Shown here in pieces: positions 1-8,359 of a DNA stretch of 64,000 nucleotides. The notes under the pieces were generated by a model. It saw nothing but the letters and a program-made list of their open reading frames with translations. It did no database searches and was not told the DNA's origin. Position numbers and translations under genes: made by a program. This DNA is from JANPIX01 sp031425195 (lineage in GTDB: Bacteria > Pseudomonadota > Alphaproteobacteria > Rhodobacterales > Rhodobacteraceae): NCBI GenBank assembly GCA_031425195.1, contig JANPIX010000024.1:1-64000 (forward strand), in the 5' to 3' direction. Each line of letters begins with the position of its first letter. Position 1 is the first letter of the stretch.

Positions 1-2459
1 CCGTCACGACACAAGACCAGATGCGTCACGTTCAGCGCGATGTCCTGCAAGAAAGCGCGGCGAGGTACGACAACGACCCCCATCAGCTTCGAGAACATAT
101 ATTCGGCAACACCCAGATCCTCGACCCGCACCTGCAGCAACGTCCGCGCCTCGGGGTCGAGCGTCGTTTCCCACAACTGCTCGGGGTTCATTTCACCCAA
201 CCCCTTGTAACGCTGGAGGGAAAGCCCCTTCTCTCCCTCGGCCAGCACCGATTTCAGCAGGTCGATCGGCCCATGCACCAGCTGCTCGCGGTCCTTGCGC
301 ATCAGGCGGGCGGGGTCGCGGTAGGTGTCGCGCGTCTGCTGGCTGATCGTCGAAAGCCTGCGCGCCTCACCCGACCGCAGCACCGCGCCGTCGAGCGTGC
401 GCAACTCCTCCACGCCCCTCAGGATACGGCTCAGGCGGATGCCATGATCCTGCGTGATCCGCCCCGCCCACCCCTTCTCATACTCAGCCGCGATCATGTT
501 CAGCCGCCGCGCAACCACATCGGCCACCGCCTGCAGGTCAGCATCCGCCCGGCCCGGGTCGAAGGCCCCCGACAGCGCCGCCTGTTCCAGAATGCCGCGC
601 GGATAGTGGGTCGGGAAGGCCTCCAGCACGCGGCGGAAGGCCCGCGCCCCCTCGATCACCCGGGCCAGATCGTTGCCCGCAATCTCCTGCCCGTCGGTCA
701 GCCGAAGCACGGCGCCTTCGGTGCCCATCTCGATCAGATAGTCGTCGAGTGCGGCCTGGTCCTTCAGGTAAACCTCTGATTTCCCACGGGCCACCTTGTA
801 AAGCGGCGGCTGCGCGATGTAGAGGTAGCCCCCCTCGATCAGCTGCGGCATCTGCCGGAAAAAGAAGGTCAGCAGCAGCGTGCGGATATGCGCGCCGTCC
901 ACATCGGCGTCGGTCATGATGACGACCTTGTGGTAGCGCAGTTTCTTGATGTCGAACTCGTCCCGTCCGATGCCGGTGCCCAGCGCGGTGATGAGCGTGC
1001 CGATTTCGGCGCTGCCGAGCATCCGGTCAAACCGGGCGCGTTCGACGTTCAGGATCTTGCCGCGCAGGGGAAGTACCGCCTGATTGGCGCGCGAGCGGCC
1101 CTGTTTGGCGGAACCGCCGGCGGAATCGCCTTCGACCAGAAAGATTTCGGATTTCGCGGGATCGCGTTCCTGACAGTCTGCCAGTTTGCCCGGCAGGGAT
1201 GCCACGTCCAGCGCCGTCTTGCGCCGGGTCAGATCGCGCGCCTTGCGTGCCGCTTCGCGAGCGAGGGCCGCCTCGATGATCTTGCTGACGATGATCTTGG
1301 CGTTGCCGGGGTTTTCCTCGAACCATTCGGCCAGTTTTTCATTGACCAGATTTTCGACGGCGGGGCGCACTTCGGACGACACCAGCTTGTCCTTGGTCTG
1401 GCTGGAGAATTTCGGATCGGGCACCTTGACCGACAACACGCAGGTCAGACCTTCGCGCGCGTCGTCGCCGGTGAAATCGACCTTTTCCTTTTTGGCGATG
1501 CCGGTGGATTGCGCGTAATTGTTGATGGTGCGCGTCAGCGCCCCCCGGAAACCGGCCAGATGGGTGCCGCCATCGCGCTGCGGGATGTTGTTGGTGAAGG
1601 GCAGCACCATTTCGTTGTAGCTGTCGTTCCACCACATCGCGACTTCGACCACGATCCCGGCGCGTTCACCAATCACATAGATGGGTTCCGGCATGATGGA
1701 AGATTTGGAGCGGTCAAGGTATTTCACGTATTCGCGTACGCCGCCTTCGTAGAACAGTTCGGTGTGGAGCGGTTCCGCCGGGCGTTCATCCTCGATAATG
1801 ATGCGGACGCCGGAGTTCAGGAAGGCCAGTTCGCGCAGACGGTTTTCCAGCGTCTTGAACTGGTAATCGAGATTGGAAAACGTGCCTTCGGGCAGGTTTG
1901 TCTTGGCCGAGGCCAGAAACCGCACTTCGGTGCCGCGCATTCCGGGGGCAGGGCCGACGGGGTGAACATGCACCACGCAATCGCCGTGTTCGAACCGCGC
2001 GCGGTATTCGGTATCATCGCGCCAGACGGTGAGTTCAAGCCATTCGGACAGCGCATTGACCACTGACACACCCACGCCGTGCAGGCCGCCAGACACCTTG
2101 TAGGCGTTGCCGCTGTCGTCGGTGTTGTTGAATTTACCCCCGGCGTGAAGCTGGGTCATGATGACCTCGGCGGCGGACACGCCTTCTTCGGCATGGATGC
2201 CGACCGGGATGCCGCGCCCGTTGTCGCGCACCGAAACGCTGTTGTCGGCGTGGATTTTGACGCTGACCGCCGTCGCATGACCGGCCAATGCCTCGTCAAT
2301 GCCATTGTCGACGACTTCATAGACCATGTGGTGCAGACCCGACCCGTCATCGGTATCACCGATGTACATGCCAGGCCGCTTGCGAACGGCCTCTAACCCT
2401 CTGAGAACCTTGATGGAATCGGCGCCGTAATCGTCCGGCTTCTTGGCATCTTCGGCCAT
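1..2459 (-). CDS. gyrB: DNA gyrase subunit B, 3' end cut by window edge
   Basis: ATPase subunit of DNA gyrase, which introduces negative supercoils with GyrA. About 819 codons are visible. The start is the ATG at 2459 (MAEDAKKPDDYGADSIKVL). The GHKL ATP-binding domain is seen early (VDNGIDEALAG, DNGRGIPV, GGLHGVGVSVVNALS) and the TOPRIM domain later (EIFLVEGDSAGGSAKQGR, IMTDADVDGAHIR). The C-terminal block is unusual: where the family has LMGDxVEPRR this protein reads LMGVVVVPRR, and no stop codon appears before the window edge although the family normally ends about here. It lies last in the dnaA-dnaN-recF-gyrB order, separated from recF by a VOC gene and an exporter gene. Identity is secure; the exact C-terminus is not visible. 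Confidence 0.97.
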   Translation of the reverse strand, partial: MAEDAKKPDDYGADSIKVLRGLEAVRKRPGMYIGDTDDGSGLHHMVYEVVDNGIDEALAGHATAVSVKIHADNSVSVRDNGRGIPVGIHAEEGVSAAEVIMTQLHAGGKFNNTDDSGNAYKVSGGLHGVGVSVVNALSEWLELTVWRDDTEYRARFEHGDCVVHVHPVGPAPGMRGTEVRFLASAKTNLPEGTFSNLDYQFKTLENRLRELAFLNSGVRIIIEDERPAEPLHTELFYEGGVREYVKYLDRSKSSIMPEPIYVIGERAGIVVEVAMWWNDSYNEMVLPFTNNIPQRDGGTHLAGFRGALTRTINNYAQSTGIAKKEKVDFTGDDAREGLTCVLSVKVPDPKFSSQTKDKLVSSEVRPAVENLVNEKLAEWFEENPGNAKIIVSKIIEAALAREAARKARDLTRRKTALDVASLPGKLADCQERDPAKSEIFLVEGDSAGGSAKQGRSRANQAVLPLRGKILNVERARFDRMLGSAEIGTLITALGTGIGRDEFDIKKLRYHKVVIMTDADVDGAHIRTLLLTFFFRQMPQLIEGGYLYIAQPPLYKVARGKSEVYLKDQAALDDYLIEMGTEGAVLRLTDGQEIAGNDLARVIEGARAFRRVLEAFPTHYPRGILEQAALSGAFDPGRADADLQAVADVVARRLNMIAAEYEKGWAGRITQDHGIRLSRILRGVEELRTLDGAVLRSGEARRLSTISQQTRDTYRDPARLMRKDREQLVHGPIDLLKSVLAEGEKGLSLQRYKGLGEMNPEQLWETTLDPEARTLLQVRVEDLGVAEYMFSKLMGVVVVPRRAFLQDIALNVTHLVLCRD

Positions 2460-2540
2460 GCGTGGGTAACCCCTTTGATTGCCCGCGAGTTATAGCGGTT
2501 GGGGAGGGGATTGTCACGGGCCGGACACAAGATTTGGTGG

Positions 2541-3161
2541 TCAGGTGGCAAGAATGGCAAGGCCCACGCCAATCAGCAGCACGCCTGACCAAAGGTTGAT
2601 CCGCCGCACGCTTTCGGGCGATGCGACGAGTCTGCGGGCACGGTCAACGAACAGGGCCAGCACCAGATTTCCGAGGAGCGGGATCAGGGCCGAGACGAAC
2701 AGGATGGCCCCGATATCGGCCCCGTTGATGCGCCCCAGATCGAAAAAGCCGGGCAGCACACCCATGTAGAACAGGATCGCCTTGGGGTTCCCCAGAACTG
2801 CGGCCACGCCCGTCAGAAAGCCGGGCCAGCGCCCCGGCTTGGTCAGCCTGCTTTCGGTGGTGACAGGGCCTGCCGGTTTGCGGATCAACAGCACGCCCAT
2901 CAGGCAGAACGTTGCGGCGGCCACCCATTTCAACGCTGTCAGAAAATCGCCGTAGACCGACAATATCCATGACAGGCCAAAAATGGCGCAGAGCGGCCAG
3001 ATCAGATCACCGAGCACCACACCGACGGCAAGGGGCCAGGCCGCAGCAAAGCCACCGGCCAGCGTGCGCGCGATGATCGCCACCCAGACGGGCCCCGGCA
3101 CGGCCCACAAAAGCGCCATGCCACCCATGTAAAGAACAAGCTGATAAGCGGTGATCGTCAT
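2541..3161 (-). CDS. LysE/RhtB-family amino-acid exporter
   Basis: Predicted inner-membrane exporter of about 206 residues with about six hydrophobic segments, the usual size of the LysE/RhtB family. The family hallmark PGP is present near the N-terminus (AVPGPVWVAII) and a second conserved block reads GNPKAILFYMG. I chose the ATG at 3161 because it overlaps the stop of the upstream VOC gene as ATGA, a typical coupled junction; a longer frame would start inside that gene. Family members export lysine, homoserine, threonine or related metabolites; the substrate here cannot be told from sequence. The position between recF and gyrB probably reflects passenger insertion in a conserved order rather than a replication role. 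Confidence 0.82.
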   Translation of the reverse strand: MTITAYQLVLYMGGMALLWAVPGPVWVAIIARTLAGGFAAAWPLAVGVVLGDLIWPLCAIFGLSWILSVYGDFLTALKWVAAATFCLMGVLLIRKPAGPVTTESRLTKPGRWPGFLTGVAAVLGNPKAILFYMGVLPGFFDLGRINGADIGAILFVSALIPLLGNLVLALFVDRARRLVASPESVRRINLWSGVLLIGVGLAILAT

Positions 3162-3580
3162 GGCAATGTCAGACTTCCGTCGGGTGCCAGTGGCCAGAAG
3201 GGGTTCATCGCCAGTTCCCATACATGGCCATCCGGGTCAGCCCAGTAACCGCTGTAACCACCCCAGTCCACCTTGGCGGGCCGTTTGATTGCTGATCCCC
3301 CTGCAGCAAGGGCAAGGTCGTAGGCGACGTCCACATCCGCCTCTGTTGCGAAATTCTGCGCAAGTGTCATGGCACCAGTACCCAGCGAATCGCCAGTGCG
3401 GCCCTGATCGGCGGCAAGATCGGACAGCCCGAACAGCGCCAGAACAGATCCGTGCATCTGATAAAACGCCACGCCTTCTTGTGCGCTGTGTTCAGCCCAC
3501 CCAAGGCGGGCATAAAAGGCCTTGGCAGCCGCCAGATCACGAACGCCCAGAGTGATCAGCGTGACGCGCTGCGGGGTCAT
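3158..3580 (-). CDS. VOC (glyoxalase/bleomycin-resistance) family protein
   Basis: Small cytoplasmic protein of 140 residues with the vicinal-oxygen-chelate fold pattern. An N-terminal module reads VTLITLGVRDLAAAKAFYARL and a C-terminal module ends in GYSGYWADPDGHVWELAMNP, where the DPDGHxWE block carries the usual metal-ligand glutamate. Members include glyoxalase I, dioxygenases and antibiotic-binding proteins; nothing here fixes a substrate. The start overlaps the recF stop by four bases and the stop overlaps the exporter start by four bases, so recF, VOC and exporter look translationally coupled. A role in detoxification is only an inference. Confidence 0.8.
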   Translation of the reverse strand: MTPQRVTLITLGVRDLAAAKAFYARLGWAEHSAQEGVAFYQMHGSVLALFGLSDLAADQGRTGDSLGTGAMTLAQNFATEADVDVAYDLALAAGGSAIKRPAKVDWGGYSGYWADPDGHVWELAMNPFWPLAPDGSLTLP

Positions 3581-4665
3581 GGCGCCACCGGGATGACTTG
3601 GCTGTCACCCAACTGGTCGGTCACCCGAAAGGTTTGCGCCCGGTTGCCCAACCCATCAAAAAGATCTGCCTCGGTTCCCGTCATGATTGCCTGCGCTCCC
3701 ATTGCACAAATTTCATCATAAAGCGCCGCCCTGCGCTCCGCATCCAGATGCGCTGCCACTTCATCAAGGAGCAGAACAGGGGCCGACCCCAGATCGGCCG
3801 CCAGCGCGCGGGCATTGGCGAGGATTACGCTGATCAGCAGCGCCTTTTGTTCGCCTGTGGAACACTGGTCGGCTGGTACCGATTTGGCGGCATAGGTGGC
3901 CCGCAGATCGGCGCGGTGGGGGCCGACAAGGGTGCGGCCCGCCGCCATGTCGCGACGCCGCCCTTCGGACAGGGCTGCGGCCAGATCACCCTCGAACGCG
4001 CCTTCTGCAGGGTCTGCCACCAGATCAGCCTGCGGAAAGGCGGTTTCGGCCCCGGCCTGCGCCGCAATCAACCGGGCAAGCGCCATGGCCCGATTGGCGA
4101 TGATCTGGTTGCCCGTGGAGGCCATCTGCCCTTCCAGTGCCGCATACCAGTGCGGATCGGTGACCTGATCCTTGAGCAGGCGGTTGCGGTCGCGCATCGC
4201 CTTTTCATAGCCAAGCACCGCTTCGGCATGTTCGGGGACAAAGCTCATCGTCACACGGTCCAGAAACCGGCGGCGGCCTTCGGCAGGTTCGATCCACAGT
4301 CTGTCCATGGCAGGAACAAGCCACAGGACGCGCAGGACGCGGCCCAGCGAGGTTTGCGTGCCCGCCTTTCCGTCGATGCGCACCTGCCGCGTGGCCCCGT
4401 TTTCGGCCCATGTTTCGATGTGGTGGCCTGCCACGTCGGCGGTAACCTTCCAGCCCAGCATTTCCGGCTTGCGCGAAATCTCGTCCATCCCGGCGCGGCG
4501 CATGCCCCGGCCCGGTGACAGCATCGACACCGCCTCCAGAATGTTGGTCTTGCCGGCCCCGTTTGCGCCGTGCAGCACGACAGGCCGCCCATCAAGATCA
4601 AGCCGCAGGGACCGATGGCTTCGGAAATGCGACAGGGTGAGGCTGGTTATGGCAAACGCGCCCAT
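3577..4665 (-). CDS. recF: DNA replication and repair protein RecF
   Basis: SMC-like ATPase that binds gapped DNA and helps load RecA with RecO and RecR. The 362 residues match the family length. The Walker A motif GANGAGKTN sits near residues 33-41, the ABC-type signature reads STGEQKALL, and Walker B with the D-loop reads VLLLDEVAAHLD. The ATG at 4665 is preceded by a purine-rich AAGGAAGG ribosome site. It follows dnaN by about 70 bases on the same strand, the usual dnaN-recF order near the origin, and overlaps the next gene by four bases. Confidence 0.97.
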   Translation of the reverse strand: MGAFAITSLTLSHFRSHRSLRLDLDGRPVVLHGANGAGKTNILEAVSMLSPGRGMRRAGMDEISRKPEMLGWKVTADVAGHHIETWAENGATRQVRIDGKAGTQTSLGRVLRVLWLVPAMDRLWIEPAEGRRRFLDRVTMSFVPEHAEAVLGYEKAMRDRNRLLKDQVTDPHWYAALEGQMASTGNQIIANRAMALARLIAAQAGAETAFPQADLVADPAEGAFEGDLAAALSEGRRRDMAAGRTLVGPHRADLRATYAAKSVPADQCSTGEQKALLISVILANARALAADLGSAPVLLLDEVAAHLDAERRAALYDEICAMGAQAIMTGTEADLFDGLGNRAQTFRVTDQLGDSQVIPVAP

Positions 4666-4735
4666 GCCATGCCCTTCCTTTTTTCTGCGAGATCATCGGG
4701 CGGTCCGGGGATGTGCTGCCCCGGCCCTGATCCGG

Positions 4736-5857
4736 TCAAACGCGCATCGGCATCACGACGTAGACCGCACTCATGTCATTGCCTTCGCGCATCAGCGCCG
4801 GATCACCGGAGGAGTTGAACAGGAACACCGCATTCTCACGATCCACCTGGCTTGCGATTTCCTGCAGGTATTTGGCGTTAAAGCCGATTTCCAGCCGTTC
4901 GTCAGCGTAGGCCACGGCGAGCTCTTCTTCCGCAGCACCGGAATCGGGCGCGTTGACCGACAGCATCAGCCGATCTTCGTCGAGCGACAGTTTCACGGCA
5001 CGGCTGCGTTCGGAGGACACAGTGGCGACGCGATCGACGGCCTTGACGAATTCGGCGGCGTCCACCTCCAGTCGGCGGGTGTTTCCGGTGGGGATCACGC
5101 GGGTGTAATCGGGGAAGGTGCCGTCAATGACCTTGGACGTCATGGCGATCACCGGGGTGGCAAAGCGCACCTTGGTTTCCGACACCGACACGGCAATCGT
5201 CGCCTCGTCATCGTCCAGCAGTTTGCGCAGTTCGTTGACCGTCTTGCGCGGCACGATGACGCCGGGCATCCCGGCGGCACCTTCGGGCAGGGGCGCGTCG
5301 ATGCGGGCAAGGCGGTGGCCATCGGTCGCCACACAGCGAAGCACCTGTGCGCCGCCTTCGCCGGTGGCCACATGCATGTAGACGCCGTTGAGGTAATAGC
5401 GGGTTTCTTCCTGCGAAATGGCGAACTTTGCCTTGTCAAACAGGCGGCGCAGGACGGGTGCCGGGCAACCGAAATTGGTTGTGTATTCGGAACTGGCCAT
5501 GACCGGGAAATCTTCGCGCGGCAGGGTGGCGAGATTGAACACCGACCGTCCCGCCGTCACGGTCAGACGCCCTGATGCGCCATCTTCCACCAGACTGACA
5601 AGCGCGCCTTCGGGCAGTTTGCGCACGATTTCGTGCAGCATCACCGCCGAAACAGTGGTTGCACCGGCGCGTTCCACCATGGCGGGGGCGCGGTCCACCA
5701 CTTCGATGTCAAGGTCGGTGGCACGAAAGCTGATCTGGTTGCCTTCCGCCTCGATCAGCACGTTGGCGAGGATCGGGATCGTGGCGCGCCGTTCGACCAC
5801 CGACTGCGCCTGCCCCACCGCCTTGAGCAGTGCACTGCGTTCAATGCTGATTTTCAT
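4736..5857 (-). CDS. dnaN: DNA polymerase III beta sliding clamp
   Basis: Ring-forming processivity clamp of DNA polymerase III. The 373-residue protein starts MKISIERSALLKAVGQAQ and ends with the conserved VYVVMPMRV tail, and shows the three repeated clamp domains by length and spacing. I chose the ATG at 5857; a GTG three codons upstream is also in frame, but an AAGGGTG ribosome site lies about eight bases before the ATG and the family usually begins with MK. It follows dnaA with a 304-base gap that must hold its own promoter or a dnaA read-through region. Confidence 0.97.
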   Translation of the reverse strand: MKISIERSALLKAVGQAQSVVERRATIPILANVLIEAEGNQISFRATDLDIEVVDRAPAMVERAGATTVSAVMLHEIVRKLPEGALVSLVEDGASGRLTVTAGRSVFNLATLPREDFPVMASSEYTTNFGCPAPVLRRLFDKAKFAISQEETRYYLNGVYMHVATGEGGAQVLRCVATDGHRLARIDAPLPEGAAGMPGVIVPRKTVNELRKLLDDDEATIAVSVSETKVRFATPVIAMTSKVIDGTFPDYTRVIPTGNTRRLEVDAAEFVKAVDRVATVSSERSRAVKLSLDEDRLMLSVNAPDSGAAEEELAVAYADERLEIGFNAKYLQEIASQVDRENAVFLFNSSGDPALMREGNDMSAVYVVMPMRV

Positions 5858-5985
5858 CCCCGTCACCCTTTTTGCCCGGCCCGTACTGGCGGGACGGCGA
5901 AGTTACCCGGTTCCCACGGCCCCGCAAGCCTTTTCGAGACATTCCGATGGTTTGCCGGGGGCGTCAAGCGGTGGTGCCACAGATG

Positions 5986-5999
5986 GCCACTGAAGTGGC
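5986..5999. repeat. Palindrome, 6-bp arms around GA
   Basis: GCCACT-GA-AGTGGC, a perfect hairpin in the dnaA-dnaN gap. It shares the CTGAAG centre with the hairpins at 6062 and 30709. It could be a REP-like element or an RNA stem-loop. Confidence 0.55.
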
Positions 6000-6061
6000 A
6001 TCAGAACCGTTGTGAAGGGTGCTGTCAGGCGGGCTATTTGCGCCTTGGTCGTTGTGGGGAT

Positions 6062-6079
6062 GCCGGGCTGAAGCCCGGC
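6062..6079. repeat. REP-like palindrome, 8-bp arms
   Basis: GCCGGGCT-GA-AGCCCGGC followed by CTACG. The strand-complement form (GTAGGCCGGGCTTCAGCCC...) resembles small extragenic palindromes common in proteobacterial intergenic regions. It may mark the dnaA mRNA 3' end, but no T-run follows on the minus strand. Confidence 0.6.
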
Positions 6080-6161
6080 CTACGTTTGAATGGATGGCGC
6101 GCTTTGATGAACCGGGCGCAGACGAAACCCGGGGTGCAGCCAGACCTGATTCCCGCGCCCC

Positions 6162-7502
6162 TTAGGCCTGCAGCAGGCGTTTGAGAAGTTGCAGATCGTC
6201 GGACAGTTGCGAATCCGTGGCCATCAGTTCTTCGATGCGGCGCACACCGTGCATGATGGTGGTGTGATCGCGCCCGCCAAAACGGCGGCCAATTTCGGGC
6301 AGGCTGCGCGGGGTGAGTTGCTTGGCCAGATACATCGCAATCTGCCGGGGGCGGGCGATGGTGCGCAGGCGTTTGGGGCCGATCATGTCGGACAGGCGGA
6401 TGTTGTAATGTTCGGCCACCTTGCGCTGAATTTCCTCGATCGTGACCTTGCGGTCGCTGGCGCGCAGGATGTCGGACAGGCAATCCTGCGTCAGTTCCAG
6501 CGTGATTTCGCGGCCCACGAGGCTTGCAAAGGCGAACAGGCGGGTCAGTGCACCTTCTAGAACGCGGACGTTGGTGGTGATGCGGTGGGCGAGGAAATCG
6601 AGCACGCCATCGGCCAGAACAAGGCCGCGATACTGCTGACGGTAGTATTCGGCCTTGGTCTGAAGGATGCCAAGACGAAGTTCGTAATCGGTGGGATGCA
6701 GATCGACCACAAGGCCGCACTGCAGGCGCGAGCGGATGCGTTCTTCCAGATCCTTGATCTCGCCCGGGGCGCGGTCGGCGGAAATGACGATCTGTTTGTT
6801 CTGATCGACGAGCGCGTTGAAGGTGTGAAAGAATTCCTCCTGCGTGCTGTCTTTTCCGGCGATGAATTGAACGTCGTCGACCATCAGGACGTCGACCGAA
6901 CGGAACAGTTCCTTGAAATCCATGATCTGACGTTCACGCAGGGCTTGCACGAAACGGTACATGAACTGTTCAGCCGACAGATAAAGCACGCGCAGGTGCG
7001 GCTGGCGGGTTTGCAGTTCGTGCGCAATGGCGTGCATCAGGTGGGTCTTGCCCAGCCCGACACCGCCATACAGGAACAGCGGGTTGAACGTGACCGGGCC
7101 ACCTTCGGCCACGCGGCGGGCGGCGGCATGGGCCAATTCGTTCGGTTTGCCGACGACAAAGGTATCAAAGGTGAACCGTTGATCCAGCGGCGCGCCGGGC
7201 AGATCGTCGTCGTTCTGGCGGGCGCGGGGTGCCATGCGGGTGGCGCGCGGAGCGGCCGGTTTGGCCACGACAGCGAATTCAAGACGGTCCACAGCCGCGC
7301 CGGAGTGCACAAGCTGCAGACGGATGTGATCGCCGAAATTGCGCGACACCCAGTCGCCGAAGAATGTGGTCGGCACTTCGAATCGTGCAACGCCATTCTG
7401 AAGATGCGCAAACTTGAGCGGCTCGATCCAGGTGACGAAGTTGTTTTTGCCGACCCTCTGCCGTAATTCCTCACGGACTTTCACCCAAGCGTCGCTTGTC
7501 AT
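6162..7502 (-). CDS. dnaA: Chromosomal replication initiator DnaA
   Basis: AAA+ initiator that binds DnaA boxes and melts the origin. The 446 residues show domain I (residues 1-80, WVKVREELRQRVGKNNFVTW), a short linker, the AAA+ core with Walker A GGVGLGKTH near residues 146-154 and Walker B VLMVDDVQF, and the C-terminal helix-turn-helix with the DnaA signature GGRDHTTIMHGVRRIEEL. The start is the ATG at 7502. The neighbours are rpsT upstream and dnaN downstream, the usual order in Rhodobacterales. The 491-base upstream gap has an inverted repeat at 7736-7755 that may be an operator. Confidence 0.98.
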   Translation of the reverse strand: MTSDAWVKVREELRQRVGKNNFVTWIEPLKFAHLQNGVARFEVPTTFFGDWVSRNFGDHIRLQLVHSGAAVDRLEFAVVAKPAAPRATRMAPRARQNDDDLPGAPLDQRFTFDTFVVGKPNELAHAAARRVAEGGPVTFNPLFLYGGVGLGKTHLMHAIAHELQTRQPHLRVLYLSAEQFMYRFVQALRERQIMDFKELFRSVDVLMVDDVQFIAGKDSTQEEFFHTFNALVDQNKQIVISADRAPGEIKDLEERIRSRLQCGLVVDLHPTDYELRLGILQTKAEYYRQQYRGLVLADGVLDFLAHRITTNVRVLEGALTRLFAFASLVGREITLELTQDCLSDILRASDRKVTIEEIQRKVAEHYNIRLSDMIGPKRLRTIARPRQIAMYLAKQLTPRSLPEIGRRFGGRDHTTIMHGVRRIEELMATDSQLSDDLQLLKRLLQA

Positions 7503-7735
7503 TCGTTGAACCCGTCCCTATCGTTTTGCGCCTTTTCCAACGGAACGCAGCGTTCCGCCGGCCACCAATACATACCTTCGCCCCACATGGGCGAGCGATG
7601 GCCAAGGGCCGACCAGAATTAGGGAATATCCGCGATGGCCGCCCATGCAGGGCAGCCAACAACATGCAGACAGGGTTCGGCCGCTTGCTGCTGCCTTAAC
7701 CCAAGCAATTGATCGCAAACTGAAAAACCAAAAAA

Positions 7736-7755
7736 TTGACGTGGCAGAACGTCAA
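7736..7755. promoter_or_regulatory. Inverted repeat upstream of dnaA
   Basis: TTGACGT-GGCAGA-ACGTCAA: two perfect 7-base arms with a 6-base spacer, about 235 bases upstream of the dnaA start. The shape suits a dimeric repressor or activator site. No regulator is identified. Confidence 0.4.
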
Positions 7756-7943
7756 AGACGTAATCGGAATTTCTGATCGCTTTCTCGCTATGTCCCCCAG
7801 GACCAGTGAATCGCTTGGGCAAGCTAGCAAGGGGTCCGGGGAGGCTGCAACCGATCTTCTCTGTTGACAGAGGATTCAGTTATCGAATCCCCCGGGCCTT
7901 GCAAAATGGCAACGGGGCGTTCGAAAGCACCGTGCAAAAATGC

Positions 7944-7970
7944 AAAAAAGCGCGCCGGATGGCGCGCCTT
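7944..7970 (-). terminator. Rho-independent terminator of rpsT
   Basis: On the minus strand a 7-base GC stem (GGCGCGC/GCGCGCC, loop ATCC) is followed directly by TTTTTT. It lies 23 bases past the rpsT stop codon and should separate rpsT from dnaA transcription. Confidence 0.85.
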
Positions 7971-7993
7971 TGCAGATCGGTTAACGGTGGCGA

Positions 7994-8263
7994 TCAGGCT
8001 GCGACGAGGCCTTTGACGCGGGATGCCAGACGCGACATCTTGCGGGCAACGGTGTTCTTGTGCAGCACGCCCTTGGTGATTCCGCGTGCCAGTTCCGGCT
8101 GAGCTGACTTCAGTGCTGCCGCAGCAACAGTCTGGTCGCCCGAGGAGATCGCCTCTTCCACTTTGCGCAGGAACGTACGGATCCGCGAGCGCCGGGCCTT
8201 GTTCACGCCGTAGCGGGTTTCGGACTGGCGGGCGCGCTTTTTGGACTGGGTGGAGTTGGCCAT
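7994..8263 (-). CDS. rpsT: 30S ribosomal protein S20
   Basis: Primary 16S rRNA-binding protein of the small subunit. The 89 residues are lysine- and arginine-rich with the typical N-terminus MANSTQSKKRARQSE and C-terminal LASRVKGLVAA. Length and charge fit S20. A strong terminator follows, so it is probably a single-gene unit from its own promoter in the 96-base gap before the crotonase stop. Its place next to dnaA is common in this order. Confidence 0.97.
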   Translation of the reverse strand: MANSTQSKKRARQSETRYGVNKARRSRIRTFLRKVEEAISSGDQTVAAAALKSAQPELARGITKGVLHKNTVARKMSRLASRVKGLVAA

Positions 8264-8359
8264 GTCTTTATACTTTGCTTTCAGCGGATTTCGATCTTGA
8301 AGCGGGGCGTATAGGACCGACTCGGGGCCAAGTCAACGGGGGAAAATCTGGTTGTTGGC

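Larger units (their letters stand above)
5858..6161. other. dnaA-dnaN intergenic region
   Basis: This 304-base stretch has no convincing coding frame. It carries two perfect short palindromes, listed separately, that share a CTGAAG centre. It must include the 5' region of dnaN. I could not pick a clear sigma-70 promoter or any DnaA box. Confidence 0.6.
7503..7993. other. rpsT-dnaA intergenic region
   Basis: A 491-base non-coding stretch upstream of dnaA. It contains the rpsT terminator (7944-7970), an inverted repeat (7736-7755) and an A-rich patch around 7717-7737. I looked for TTWTNCACA DnaA boxes on both strands and saw no convincing match, so I do not call it an origin. Confidence 0.6.

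Noticed and set aside
4307..5575. Plus-strand frame opposite recF and dnaN
   Set aside because: Antisense of two conserved replication genes, no domain visible.
7503..7993. Possible origin of replication upstream of dnaA
   Set aside because: No cluster of DnaA boxes could be seen on either strand, and in this order of bacteria the origin is often elsewhere.
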